Origin: Chlorops oryzae
Lineage: Eukaryota; Arthropoda; Insecta; Diptera; Chloropidae
Direction of reading: 5' to 3'
NCBI GenBank assembly: GCA_020466095.1
Contig: CM035808.1
Coordinates: 21,639,480 to 21,703,479, forward strand
DNA: 64,000 bases
Part shown: one piece after another, positions 26,801-35,863 of the stretch
Position numbering within the stretch: position 1 is the first letter of the stretch
How the letters are laid out: every line of letters starts with the position of its first letter
The notes under the pieces: model-generated
What the model was told of the DNA's origin: nothing
Databases searched by the model: none
What the model saw: only the letters and a program-made list of their open reading frames with translations
Translations under genes and position numbers: made by a program

Positions 26801-29195
26801 ATTTAAAGCATAATTTATGGGGCAAAACTTTTTCTTTCTAACATTTTGCGAATTAATTTAGCGAAGTAAAACTTCAAGCCGCTTTTCTAACTTCAAAAAA
26901 ATTGATATTGAAGTTCAAAATCGATCTGAATCTTAACTGAATGTGAGTTGAACAAAATTTGTACTCCATAAAGTATGCTTTTAATTTATAAAAGTCAACA
27001 AATTCCGAGCCCAGCTCATATGGCTTTTAATTTTTCTTCATTTCTTTAAGAAAGAAATTTACGAAAATTTCAATCTACTTCATAAATTAAAGAAAGAAAC
27101 TCTTTGTTGTTCTTCGTCTAAAAGGATCCTACTTATCGTTTTCATTCATTTTGTTTTTCCTTAAGTAAAAATGGTAAGAGTTACCATCGCCTCTTTGGTG
27201 GGGTTTTCTCTTGATTGTCTCATCTTATGTGTATGTGTATTTATTTTTATGTATTTTTTACAAAAAGACAATCTTTTTTGTTTCTTTAAACTTTGAAAGT
27301 AAACTCAACACATCCATTAAAAATGCATATATACTTCTGGCATCTGATCAAACATTGTGCATGCCATCAGTCAACCTTTGCAAGGTGTTTAAAATTTCGT
27401 TATAAATATATATATATATATATATTGTATATGGTAACATGTATATGTATTCATATGTATATCGGTGTCATCCACATTTTGTTCGTGTTGAAAAGTTTGG
27501 TTTTTTTTCGTTTTCACAAAAAACAAAAACTCAATAGCAGTGAAGTTTAAATGGCAAAAAATTTTCCAAATCTTATTATAACCATTAAAGGTGGCACGCA
27601 CGTTCAGCATAGCTACCCAACGTTAGCATCACGTCGCACTGGAGCTGGTCGACGTTTACCACCGACACCAAGCAAACCATCGACACTGCAATTAAAGCCG
27701 ACAAATATCAATTTTCCAAAATTAAATGCCAGTCCAACGCATGTAAGTACATATAACTAACAAATTATGTACACCGAGAGAAAAAGGTAGTTATATTAAC
27801 TGAAAAAGCAGGTTAAAATAACCGAGTTCACTCGTTAATTCTTAGCTTATGTGTAGTTAGCGGTCGATTCAACAGTACAAACACAGTCAATAGGTGATAT
27901 AACTACCTGATCGAGTTGATATAACTGTCTCGCGGTTAAATCAACTGTCACCAGCGACTGGAAAAAAAATATTATTGTTTGCTTTAGACTTTTTTTTACC
28001 TCTTTATATTAAAATTTTTTTTGTAATTAAATTATTATATTTTTTCTTTATTTATTTGTTTCTTTTTAAAATCTTTTTCTCATTTCATCTCTAAATTTAT
28101 CGCCTCGGCCGAGCTTGAACCGCAGACACCACTTCGTCTGGACGAACGTCTTAACTATTACGCTAAACGAACGAATTTAATTTGTTGGTCAAAACGCTCA
28201 CTTGAGCTTATGGTATGCCAAATTTTTTGCTTGAAAAGAACCATTAAAAAAATTGTAGAAAGTTAATCTTAAAAATTTAGGAGAAAATTTTTGCCTTAAA
28301 AAACAACTACACTCTGAACAAAAAAAAAAACTTATTAAAAAAAAAAATCCAGAAAATTCCGCGCAGCAGGGATAGAACACCAGAATCTCACGACGGTCAA
28401 TCACAGCTTAAACAACTGAGCTATCGAACCCTCCGGAGACGGTTGATCAGAATGCGAACTTATACGTCTAAGTGAAACGAAAGCGAATTTGAACATAAAA
28501 AGTGACTATTTTTCAACTGTTGATTTGACTTCCTTTTCCAGTGCATTTAACGGGGAATACAGTTAATTTGACCACTCTTACTTTAACTGTTCTAAGTGGT
28601 TGATTTAACAGTTCTTATTTCTCTCGGTGTATATATGTATGTATGTATGAAAAACCTATTAATTGAATTCATTTTGTCGCGATGTGATAGACTCATCATT
28701 CAACGCCTCATAGTGTTCACTCGTTGCCGCATCATCGCGATCTGCTGCGAGAACCAAGGGATATGTATTATAGTAGTAGAGAACGCGATCGAGATCGTGA
28801 GCGGTATCGAGACCGGATGCGCGATTACGATTTACGCTACGAGTATCGTGATCGCGAACGCGAATTGTATGAAAGAGAGCGTGATCGTGAGATCGAGTTG
28901 GAAAGAGAAAGGTAATTTTCCCATATTAAATAAAAATAAAATTTTCTCTCTTGCAGATAAAAAAAAAAAATAAAAAATAAATTAAAAAAAAATAAGTAAC
29001 AAAATTACCAAATTTCTTCAAATATATAATACCCTCCCATTTAGACTGGAATACATAGCACCGCTGTCGTTTGAACAAGCTCTAGCTATGGGTAGAACGG
29101 GACGTGTGCTACCGTCGCCGGTGCTTAATGGCTATAAGCCAAAGGGTGGCTTACACGGACGACATTCCGATTCGGATGAGGAAGATTGGTGCTAG
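9408..29195 (+). CDS. cac: cacophony: voltage-gated calcium channel alpha-1 subunit (Cav2 type), 3' half
   Basis: Pore-forming subunit of the presynaptic calcium channel that triggers transmitter release. Coding segments seen are 9408-9686, 12023-12225, 12323-12531, optional 15216-15275, then 19481-19704 or 24037-24158, then 25070-25233, 26015-26218, 27591-27742, 28691-28911 and 29046-29195. All junctions are GT-AG and every reading phase fits. In order the protein shows the domain IV selectivity filter (TGEAW), segment IVS6, an EF-hand-like region ([18 protein letters not shown]), the pre-IQ helix, the IQ motif ([14 protein letters not shown]), a basic/RS-rich tail, an RERD-rich tract and the C-terminus [10 protein letters not shown]. 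The tail agrees closely with the Drosophila cac tail as I remember it. The final -DWC-type ligand is known in Cav2 channels to bind the RIM and Mint PDZ domains. Exons for domains I to early IV lie before the window. Confidence 0.96.
9687..12022 (+). other. cac: cac intron with SINE-like debris and a MITE
   Basis: Contains a fragment resembling the local tRNA-derived SINE (about 10030-10140, with GCGAGAGGG and GAGGCCTAAGT) and a MITE at 11099-11322. A GC-richer stretch follows at 11330-11520, in which I recognise no gene. The rest is AT-rich with no supported feature. Confidence 0.7.
11099..11322. repeat. MITE with GCGAACCCGACACGGTACTG ends
   Basis: The left end GCGAACCCGACACGGTACTG (from 11101) is the exact complement of CAGTACCGTGTCGGGTTCGC (ending 11320). 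Sub-terminal TACTGAATTC repeats occur several times inside in both orientations. The flanks are TTAA on the left and TTTAA on the right, so a TTAA-type duplication is possible but not exact. Confidence 0.7.
12023..12225 (+). CDS. cac: cac exon: EF-hand end and pre-IQ
   Basis: Acceptor TTTTAG, donor GTATGT. It enters with 1 base (completing Thr) and leaves with 1 base. It encodes [38 protein letters not shown] and [14 protein letters not shown], the proximal C-terminal region conserved in Cav channels. Confidence 0.96.
12323..12531 (+). CDS. cac: cac exon: IQ motif
   Basis: Separated from the previous exon by a 97-bp intron (acceptor CTCTAG, donor GTAAGT). It encodes [40 protein letters not shown] and the calmodulin-binding IQ region [20 protein letters not shown], ending QIDSGMP in phase 0. 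All the alternative downstream exons therefore begin in phase 0. Confidence 0.96.
12917..13325 (+). mobile_element. tRNA-derived SINE (interrupted)
   Basis: Head with a B-box-like GGGTTCGACTCCC (about 12957-12969) followed by AGCTTAGGTGG. The family's 3' end, CCTAAGTGTGGCAGCCACAC then AACCTTACCTAATCC, appears at about 13290-13325. The family also occurs at 33669, 36345 and 44930. The intervening sequence is not all family sequence. Confidence 0.6.
13487..14062. mobile_element. Non-autonomous TIR element with CCCAGCGG ends and an internal tRNA-like block
   Basis: Starts CCCAGCGGGAAAT and ends ATTTTCCGCTGGG in inverted orientation. The interior is rich in short inverted words around GATGACATC, GTGACA and TGTCAC. 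At 13811-13882 (- strand) lies a tRNA-like block with A-box-like TGGCGTAGATGATGGG and B-box-like GGGTTCGATCCC. No long ORF. The target duplication is not clear. Confidence 0.65.
15216..15275 (+). CDS. cac: Probable optional 60-bp cassette exon of cac
   Basis: Acceptor AATGTAG, donor GTAGTA. The 20 codons read in phase 0 as a charged peptide beginning RKRRDDEDE and ending SPTGDDQP. Entry and exit phases are both 0, matching the upstream QIDSGMP exon and both possible downstream exons, so inclusion or skipping keeps the frame. Even GC content and a polar sequence, flanked by AT-rich intron, support a real exon. It would lengthen the tail just after the IQ motif. I do not recall this exon specifically from Drosophila, and the donor is only moderate. 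Confidence 0.55.
15276..19480 (+). other. cac: cac intron
   Basis: Contains a degenerate tRNA-like block on the - strand (15898-15972: TGGCCAAGTGGTCC as A box, GAGTTCAAATCCT as B box) and a MITE (18684-18877). The rest is AT-rich: 15980-18680 has diffuse inverted words and GGGGCC/GGCCCC motifs around 16965-17150 but no supported gene. Confidence 0.65.
18684..18877. repeat. MITE with CATGATACAAG ends
   Basis: CATGATACAAGAAAACAAGA at 18684 with AGATAGCGCCATTTC pairs with GAAATGGCGCTATCTTG and TTTGTATCATG ending at 18877. About 194 bp, with internal GTTGTTGTT and AACAACAAC words also inverted. No ORF. Confidence 0.7.
19481..19704 (+). CDS. cac: Alternative cac tail exon A (mutually exclusive with 24037-24158)
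   Basis: Open from the TAG at 19478-19480, whose AG can act as acceptor. Donor GTAAAT follows 19704. It encodes [20 protein letters not shown] then a His/Asn/Ser-rich stretch and ends [12 protein letters not shown] plus 2 bases. Entry phase 0 and exit phase 2 equal those of exon 24037-24158, so either can join exon 25070. Using both in series would break the frame. The acceptor has a weak pyrimidine tract. A second in-frame acceptor exists before 19529 with a better pyrimidine tract, so the true 5' edge may be there. Confidence 0.7.
19705..24036 (+). other. cac: cac intron
   Basis: Includes a hAT MITE (22495-22647) and a short imperfect palindrome at about 22851-22923. A less AT-rich stretch at 19990-20700 has no recognisable gene. 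20700-22490 and 22930-24030 show nothing supportable beyond homopolymers and a moderately GC-rich patch at 23416-23545. Confidence 0.65.
22495..22647. mobile_element. Short hAT MITE with 8-bp duplication
   Basis: Ends CAGTGTCGTAGCG and CGCTACGCTACTG are inverted. It is flanked by exact GTTGTATA at 22487-22494 and 22648-22655. The ends resemble those of the 602-bp element at 57585 (CAGGGGCGTAGCGA), so this is probably an internally deleted relative. Confidence 0.85.
24037..24158 (+). CDS. cac: Alternative cac tail exon B (canonical)
   Basis: Acceptor ATCTAG, donor GTAAGC. It encodes [20 protein letters not shown] then [20 protein letters not shown]. This agrees with the Drosophila cac tail that I remember (SGMP followed by [15 protein letters not shown]). 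Entry phase 0, exit phase 2. Confidence 0.95.
24177..24395. repeat. Possible pogo/Tigger-like MITE
   Basis: The right end read inverted is GTGCACTCTCTCTTAAGCGG then ACACC. The left start AGTCTCTCCTTGTGGACAC is a diverged partner, and GTGGACAC/GTGTCCGC words repeat inside. Boundaries uncertain. Confidence 0.4.
24461..25008. mobile_element. MITE with AGGTCGGAGTCAACGG ends
   Basis: The left end AGGTCGGAGTCAACGGATTT pairs with AAACCGTTGATTCCGACCT on the right. A second internal inverted pair is ATCTATGGATGTGTTAAGG and CCTCAACACATCCATACAT. Its interior (ATGTACTCTGAGATATACCA and following) resembles that of the 31363-32285 element, so the two families are related. It fills most of the intron between exon 24037-24158 and exon 25070-25233. 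Confidence 0.75.
25070..25233 (+). CDS. cac: cac tail exon
   Basis: Acceptor TTGCAG, donor GTATTT. Enters with 1 base (completing Arg) and leaves with 1 base. It encodes [40 protein letters not shown] and [14 protein letters not shown]. The RSPSPRRR motif is a basic Ser/Pro cluster and a likely phosphorylation-rich linker. Confidence 0.96.
25234..26014 (+). other. cac: cac intron
   Basis: AT-rich intron with A and T homopolymers. I see no other feature. Confidence 0.7.
26015..26218 (+). CDS. cac: cac tail exon
   Basis: Acceptor ATATAATAG, donor GTACAC. It encodes [40 protein letters not shown] and [20 protein letters not shown], ending RLGYGIDM plus 1 base. Two further RSPSP repeats continue the RS-rich tail. 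Confidence 0.95.
26219..27590 (+). other. cac: cac intron
   Basis: Contains a hAT MITE (26772-27014) and a TA-rich run near 27403-27427. No other supported feature. Confidence 0.7.
26772..27014. mobile_element. hAT MITE, CAGGGCTCGG family, copy 1
   Basis: About 243 bp with long inverted ends: CAGGGCTCGGATTTTGTTGA then CTTTTATAAATTTAAAGCAT. The flanks are CTCATATATG and CTCATATG, an 8-bp duplication with a 2-bp AT slip on the left. The family recurs at 30076, 32945 and 35621. Confidence 0.85.
27591..27742 (+). CDS. cac: cac tail exon
   Basis: Acceptor TTAAAG, donor GTAAGT. It encodes [40 protein letters not shown] and [11 protein letters not shown], leaving in phase 0. The [11 protein letters not shown] stretch is a proline-rich SH3-type ligand, the kind that recruits RIM-binding protein in Cav2 tails (established for the family, inferred here). 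Confidence 0.95.
27771..28630. mobile_element. Non-autonomous TIR element with ACACCGAGAG ends and two tRNA-like blocks
   Basis: Starts ACACCGAGAGAAAAA and ends TTATTTCTCTCGGTGT, an inverted pair 860 bp apart. The sub-terminal regions are full of GTTAA and TTAAC words. Two tRNA-like blocks lie on the - strand: 28100-28172 (A-box-like TAGCGTAATAGTT, B-box-like GGTTCAAGCTC) and 28362-28437 (A-box-like GATAGCTCAGTTGTTTA, B-box-like GGTGTTCTATCC). It fills the intron between exons 27591-27742 and 28691-28911. The target duplication cannot be resolved in the TA-rich flanks. Confidence 0.7.
28691..28911 (+). CDS. cac: cac tail exon: RERD-rich tract
   Basis: Acceptor GTGATAG, donor GTAATT. It encodes [40 protein letters not shown] and [20 protein letters not shown], ending with an ERERDRE repeat. 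This low-complexity charged tract matches the Drosophila tail in kind. The tract length is probably variable between species. Confidence 0.95.
29046..29195 (+). CDS. cac: cac terminal coding exon with PDZ ligand
   Basis: Acceptor TTTAG. It encodes [40 protein letters not shown] and SDSDEEDWC followed by TAG (29193-29195). The C-terminal EDWC is the Cav2-type PDZ ligand that anchors channels at active zones through RIM/Mint-like proteins. Confidence 0.97.
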   Translation: MEYIAPLSFEQALAMGRTGRVLPSPVLNGYKPKGGLHGRHSDSDEEDWC

Positions 29196-30075
29196 CAAAG
29201 GCTTTGATGGCGGTCGCGCGATCCAAGGCAACAGATATGGGTATAGCATCAGGCCATTTTTTCATCTATATCCGCACCGGACTTAGATCATAATTTTGAT
29301 ACAATATCACTGCGACAATTATCCAGCATGCCAATAACACCAGAACTAAGAGAAATAACATCATTCACCGAATTACCAATACGACACAACATTGCCGAAA
29401 CAACATTCACAGACGCAACAAAAATAAAAACAACAGCAACAGCAACAACAAGACCAACCAGAGAGATAACATCACCGATAGCAACGACAAAAATATATTC
29501 CGATCATGAGCAAAAAAATCACTTCAAACCAGACGATCTACAAATTGCGAACACCACAAGCGATCAGAGTTTTCTCTGCCAAGGAAAACTTCAACAACAA
29601 CAACAATCTCAATCAGAACAGGTGGATCAACATATTTACCATACATTGTAAGATCTATCTACATACATATTATAATAAAAAACATACTCATTCGACACAA
29701 TCTCGGACACACTGCGATTTTACTTTTTAGATCTACTTATATAATTATATTTATAATTTCAATCGAATTGTCAAGCTTAAATTAAGAGAAGAATATTAAT
29801 AGGTTGATAACAATCTGAGTGCTTAAAAAAAGGAGCCTTTTCTAATTAAAAAAAAAAAAAAAAAAAAAAACAGTTGAATTTCATCCATAAATAGTTACTT
29901 AGAATGAAAAAGCAACATATTTACCATTTTTACGCTTACGATTTCATACGAAACTGAGTACCATGCCATAATCTGGTAACAACATACTTTAAATAAAGAA
30001 TTTTATTCGATCTCAAAAGACCATTGACAAGAAGAAAGACAAACACACATATATATACCTACATACATATATTAC
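29196..30075 (+). other. cac: cac 3' UTR with candidate poly(A) signal
   Basis: Downstream of the stop is a CA-rich stretch (CAACAGCAACAGC-like words, 29400-29620). Short open frames there come from that composition. AATAAA at 29992-29997 is a candidate poly(A) signal, about 800 nt after the stop. A longer 3' UTR reaching into the repeats cannot be excluded. Confidence 0.5.
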
Positions 30076-30316
30076 CAGGGATCGGATTTTGTTGACTTTT
30101 ATAAATTTAAAGCATACTTTATGGGGCAAAAATTTTCTTGCCAACATTTTTCGAATAAGTTTAGCGAAGTTGAACTTCAACCCGCTTTTCTAACTTCAAA
30201 AAAATTCATATTGAAGCAAAAATCGATTTGAATCTGAACTTAATGTGAGTTGAACAAAATTTGTACTCCATAAAGTATGCTTTAAATTTATAAAAGTCAA
30301 CAAAATCCGAGCCCTG
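30076..30316. mobile_element. hAT MITE, CAGGGCTCGG family, copy 2
   Basis: Ends CAGGGATCGGATTTTGTTGA and inverted CAACAAAATCCGAGCCCTG-type sequence. Exact 8-bp duplication TATATTAC at 30068-30075 and 30317-30324. Confidence 0.92.
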
Positions 30317-31344
30317 TATATTACTTATTCGAATAACTATTTTCATGAATTGATTAATTGATGAATTTGATTATCTTACTTGATTGCATCTTGAATCGCG
30401 AGAAGCCAATTGAAATTGTGAAATTTTACGCAAATATTGAATTTGTAAAACATTAAATGGACGTTATGAGAAATTGTTAGTTGTTTGTTTCTCCTTTTTA
30501 AATATTCCGTTATGTTTTACGATAAAGCTTTTAATGTTTTTTAAGCCAATATGAGATCATGCTTTAAATTTATATTTAAATTTATATTTAAATTCAAAAC
30601 AAAACCAAAAAAAAAAAAATAAATAAATCAAATATTTTTAATTTAATCAATTTTAGATAGAAAATTCTACAAAATCTATAGCTGATTGAACTAAAATGCA
30701 AAATAAATTACAGAAATCAATTCTGATGCCATTAACACAAAATTAAAAAATTCATTGCAAGATATAAATAATGTGGACAGCACGCCATATTACATTAAAT
30801 GGCGTGCTCTTCCACACACACACACACACACACACAACTGGCTTTGAGGACGAGTTTTATGACTAGAAAAGAAAAAGAAGAAAAAAACCCCAAAATGGAT
30901 TAAAGGAAATGACGAAACTAGAGCAGGTCAACTATAGGCAAAACAACAAAAAAATTGAAAGAAAAAACAAAGAATATGAAATACTTATATAGCAAAAATA
31001 TTTAGCTAGCAAACCAAAAAATGAAGAAAATTTAATAAGAGGAAAAAGTTTTTTAATAAGAAGATTAGTAAGAAACCCAGACACGCTATGATTTTGAAAA
31101 GTTTTCAAAGAATTTCAACATAAACATACATACATATATAAGAAATATTACAAAAACATCAACCATGCGCGTTCTTGTTTTCTTTTACATACCGAGAATA
31201 AGCGGTTCTTTGAAATAATTAGCAACATAATAATACCTTCTTTATATAAATATATACCCCCATGCATAAACTATAAACATAACAAAAAAACATACATACA
31301 TACATACTTTTCTAAACGCTATCATAAGGACAAACAGGCATCCA
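30317..31344. other. Intergenic AT-rich stretch
   Basis: Contains a (CA)n run near 30812-30837 and TACATACA-type short tandem words near 31288-31310. No gene seen. Confidence 0.6.
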
Positions 31345-31362
31345 TGTATATACATATATATA

Positions 31363-32285
31363 TTAGACCGTACCCCAAAAAAAAGTGCGCCGTATACCAG
31401 CGAATATGACGCATTTTTGCAAGACAATTACGAAAAGAAAAAAAATTTTTTTTCCTATCGAACGTAGAGGTCGCGCATTGGTATATTTCTTCATAACTCT
31501 GGTGTTTACAGTCGGATTTTAAAGTTTGGTACATCAATGTTTTTGTCGCAAGGAAACCAATATGGCCTCTATAGAAGTCATTGACCTCAGGCGTACAGTT
31601 CTAATACTTACCCTCAAGATCTCACTGCCTACCATCCTAGTGTATCACCCTTATATCAAAAAAATTAAACCAACCCTTAAAATATTATCAAACTTCTCCT
31701 CAGGAAGTATATCGATATTTCCAACATAACTATTTTTAACTAAAATTTGAAAATTTTTTAAAGTTCTTTTGTCCACTGTTTGGTCCCTATCTATCTATGC
31801 GTTTAAGTTTGGTGTTCCAAATTAACATCAAAATGTACTTTGAGATATGCCAAGTAATTTTTCCCAAAACACTGTTATGCTAAAATGACGCATTAGGGAA
31901 CTTTAACCGTTTAATATTCCAAAAAAAGCAATTCTTCCTAAAAGTGTTCTATTAAATATTTTATTTAAATGCAAAAAAATATCGCTCATTTTCTTCATGA
32001 CCACTATAAGTTATAGCTTGTGCTTTTGAGTTGAGTTTCGAGTTATAGCTCGTGCTTTTGAGTTCATGATGAGGAAATATTCCCGTTTTCGTGCCTCACA
32101 TTGTGTAAAAAAATCCGACTGTAAACACCAGAGTTATGAAGAAATATACCAATGCGCGACCTCTACGTTCGATAGAAAAACAAATTTTTTTTCTTTTCGT
32201 AATTGTCTTACAAAAATGCATCATATTCGCTGATATACGGCGCAATTTTTTTTTTTTTTCTTCTATATAAGGTGGTACGGTCTAA
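31363..32285. mobile_element. MITE with TTAGACCGTACC ends and ~180-bp TIRs
   Basis: TTAGACCGTACC at the left pairs with GGTACGGTCTAA at the right, and the TIRs extend about 180 bp each. The inner edge is at TTTACAGTCGGATT and its inverse. Flanked by TA on both sides. The interior is related to the 24461-25008 element. A second copy lies at 34011-34961 in the duplicated segment. Confidence 0.85.
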
Positions 32286-32944
32286 TATACATATATAATA
32301 TATTATATATATATATATACTTATATTCACACAGACATCAATCAATGTAAAGAAAATGATTCTTAGGACCTGTTACCAAAGATTTTTTGATTTTATTCAT
32401 TCTAGATGATACGAAATCGTTCACAGACATTTGTATTTATTATCCCATTGAATCATTCTCATACTTAGTTGTATATATATATTATTGGTAAATAGTTAAA
32501 TGTGGAAATGCAGATATTCGAAAATGTGTCTAAAATGAATGGTAATTACGCACAAATAGTTTATGAGAAACCCTAAAAAAAAATCGTTAGATAAAATAAA
32601 AACCTCATCAATATTTTCAGTTTTCCTTTGAAAGAGGTATTGAACAAAAAAACACTCATACTCCTACCACATTGTTACTTTGCTTCCATTTGAAGATCCT
32701 TATTATTATAACATAGAAATTCCATTTTCCTTTTTTTAATTTGTTTTATCCTTGGTTTTCAATTTTGGCCACAAGTGTTTTCCGACTTGCGATATTGTGC
32801 TATAATTATATATACATATATAATTTATTGCGAAAAAAAATTAATTTTTTTGTTATGTTATACGGGTATGTGCTAGGTTTCGAGTCGAAATTGATTTCGA
32901 TCAACAATTTCGAGGTCGTATTCGAACATAAAAAATCATATGAC

Positions 32945-33187
32945 CAGGGCTCGGATTTTGTTGACTTTTATAAATTTAAAGCATACTCTATGGGGCAAAA
33001 CTTTTTCTTTCTAACATTTTGCGAATTAGTTTAGCGAAGTAAAACTTCAAACCGCTTTTCTAACTTCAAAAAAATTGATATTAAAGTTCAAAATCGATCT
33101 GAATCTTAACTGAATGTGAGTTGAACAAAATTTTTACTCCATAAAGTATGCTTTAAATTTATAAAAGTCAACAAAATCCGAGCCCTG
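32945..33187. mobile_element. hAT MITE, CAGGGCTCGG family, copy 3
   Basis: 243 bp, perfect terminal CAGGGCTCGGATTTTGTTGA and its inverse. Exact 8-bp duplication CATATGAC at 32937-32944 and 33188-33195. Short frames running through it are repeat-derived. Confidence 0.93.
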
Positions 33188-33668
33188 CATATGACGCATA
33201 TGCAATGCTTACATATGCTGCCATAATTATTATTTTTTTTTTTTTTACAAATTTCTTTTATTAATATTCACTATGTCTTGCTTTTAGGGTCGTAATCTTC
33301 AACTCGGTTTAAGAACTTCGACTGTTCAAATTTTGAAATATACTCTGTAAGTCTTCATGACAGCTTCAGTCAATCAAAAATTTTCATATAAAATTAATAA
33401 GCCTGGAATTAATTAACTCTACCGAAGACTATAATTTGAGAGCTCAAACCTTCAAAAACACTAAACTGGGTTGAAGACTATAAGCCGTAATGTTCATTCG
33501 ATCTTGCTTTTAGTATTTTTCTTTTTGGAATAATTCTCAAATAAATTGTTATAAGTTTCTTTAATTTAGTGGAAATTAAGCAAAAGCTTTTCGAAACTAC
33601 GACTCGCCATTGAGCGTCATTTTTTAATAAGCATTTTATTTTGTGTTGAATTGAAATCCTTTGCGGTT

Positions 33669-33813
33669 TGTGGCGTAGTTGGCTGAGATGCCAAAGAAGT
33701 GAGAGGGCTGTGGTTTCGAAACCCAGCTTAGGTCTTGGATTGTTTTTTTTTTTTTTAGTTTTTCTGTTTTTCTCTTAGCTAAGCCACTCTTCGTGGTATC
33801 ACAAAGGGCCCAT
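33669..33813 (+). mobile_element. tRNA-derived SINE head, interrupted by a MITE
   Basis: A-box-like TGGCGTAGTTGGCTGAG, B-box-like GGTTTCGAAACCC, then the family body CGTGGTATCACAAAGGGCCC. It breaks off at CCCATGA, where a MITE related to 57585-58186 has inserted. The SINE resumes only after copy 2, at about 36726 (CCCATGAGGTCTAAGTGTG then CTAACCTAACCC). Confidence 0.75.
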
Positions 33814-34010
33814 GACTCATTTTGGCGTCAAAATTTTTTCAAAAAACTGATTACAACTAGTCTAGTTTGGGTCTAGTTCCAAACTGGTTCAAAAAGGGCC
33901 AGTTTTTTTTTTTAATTTTAGTGCTAAAATTCTTGGAATTTTTCACTTATTCTATAAATAAATTTTCATCCAAATCAGACGCCATGAATTTTACCATATA
34001 ATAAATATAC

Positions 34011-34961
34011 TTAGACCTTACCCCAAAAAAAATCGCTATACTCAGCGAATATGACGACATTATTTGCAAGACAATTACGAAAAGAAAAAAAATTTTTTTC
34101 CTATCGATACGTAGAGGTCGCGCTTTATTGGTATATTTCTTCGATAACTCTGGTGTTTACAGTCGGATTGTTAAAGTTTTGGTATCTTATCAATGTTTTT
34201 GTACGCAAGGAAACTCGAATATGGCCTTACTATAAGAAGTCATTGACCTCAGGCGTACAGTTTTCTAATACGTTACCCTCAAGATCTCACTGCCTACCAT
34301 CCTAGTGTAATCACCCTTATATTCAAATGGTAAAATTAAACCAACCCTTAAAATATGTATCAAACCTAAGTCTCCTCAGGAAGTATATCGATATTTCCAA
34401 CATAACTATTTTTAACTAAAATTTGAAAATTTTTTAAAGTTCTTTTGTCCACTGTTTGGTCCCTATCTATCTATGCGTTTAAGTTTGGTGTTCCAAATTA
34501 ACATCAAAATGTACTTTGAGATATGCCAAGTAATTTTTCCCAAAACACTGTTATGCTAAAATGACGCATTAGGGAACTTTAACCGTTTAATATTCCAAAA
34601 AAAGCAATTCTTCCTAAAAGTGTTCTATTAAATATTTTATTTAAATGCAAAAAAATATCGCTCATTTTCTTCATGACCACTATAAGTTATAGCTTGTGCT
34701 TTTGAGTTGAGTTTCGAGTTATAGCTCGTGCTTTTGAGTTCATGATGAGGAAATATTCCCGTTTTCGTGCCTCACATTGTGTAAAAAAATCCGACTGTAA
34801 ACACCAGAGTTATGAAGAAATATACCAATGCGCGACCTCTACGTTCGATAGAAAAACAAATTTTTTTTCTTTTCGTAATTGTCTTACAAAAATGCATCAT
34901 ATTCGCTGATATACGGCGCAATTTTTTTTTTTTTTCTTCTATATAAGGTGGTACGGTCTAA
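34011..34961. mobile_element. Second copy of the TTAGACC MITE (duplicated segment)
   Basis: Same element as 31363-32285 carried by the direct duplication. Its left third holds the scattered small insertions. Confidence 0.85.
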
Positions 34962-35620
34962 TATACATATATAATATATTATATATATATATATACTTAT
35001 ATTCACACAGACATCAATCAATGTAAAGAAAATGATTCTTAGGACCTGTTACCAAAGATTTTTTGATTTTATTCATTCTAGATGATACGAAATCGTTCAC
35101 AGACATTTGTATTTATTATCCCATTGAATCATTCTCATACTTAGTTGTATATATATATTATTGGTAAATAGTTAAATGTGGAAATGCAGATATTCGAAAA
35201 TGTGTCTAAAATGAATGGTAATTACGCACAAATAGTTTATGAGAAACCCTAAAAAAAAATCGTTAGATAAAATAAAAACCTCATCAATATTTTCAGTTTT
35301 CCTTTGAAAGAGGTATTGAACAAAAAAACACTCATACTCCTACCACATTGTTACTTTGCTTCCATTTGAAGATCCTTATTATTATAACATAGAAATTCCA
35401 TTTTCCTTTTTTTAATTTGTTTTATCCTTGGTTTTCAATTTTGGCCACAAGTGTTTTCCGACTTGCGATATTGTGCTATAATTATATATACATATATAAT
35501 TTATTGCGAAAAAAAATTAATTTTTTTGTTATGTTATACGGGTATGTGCTAGGTTTCGAGTCGAAATTGATTTCGATCAACAATTTCGAGGTCGTATTCG
35601 AACATAAAAAATCATATGAC

Positions 35621-35863
35621 CAGGGCTCGGATTTTGTTGACTTTTATAAATTTAAAGCATACTCTATGGGGCAAAACTTTTTCTTTCTAACATTTTGCGA
35701 ATTAGTTTAGCGAAGTAAAACTTCAAACCGCTTTTCTAACTTCAAAAAAATTGATATTAAAGTTCAAAATCGATCTGAATCTTAACTGAATGTGAGTTGA
35801 ACAAAATTTTTACTCCATAAAGTATGCTTTAAATTTATAAAAGTCAACAAAATCCGAGCCCTG
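35621..35863. mobile_element. hAT MITE, CAGGGCTCGG family, copy of 32945-33187
   Basis: Identical to 32945-33187, including the CATATGAC duplications. It is present because of the segmental duplication, not an independent insertion. Confidence 0.93.

Larger units (their letters stand above)
31345..33992 (+). repeat. 2.67-kb direct duplication, copy 1
   Basis: From about 31731 to 33992 this is almost base-for-base equal to 34407-36668, offset 2676. I noticed only a homopolymer length change near 33740 and one A/T difference near 33780. It contains a MITE (31363-32285), a hAT MITE (32945-33187) and a SINE head (33669 onward). Copy 1 stops abruptly inside a MITE that continues only in copy 2. 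Confidence 0.93.

Noticed and set aside
29328..29651. 107-codon open frame after the cac stop
   Set aside because: Thr/Gln-rich translation of a CA-rich 3' UTR. cac already ends at the conserved EEDWC and TAG.
32741..33034. 97-codon frames occurring twice (32741 and 35417)
   Set aside because: Identical because of the duplicated segment, and they run into a hAT MITE. No protein features.
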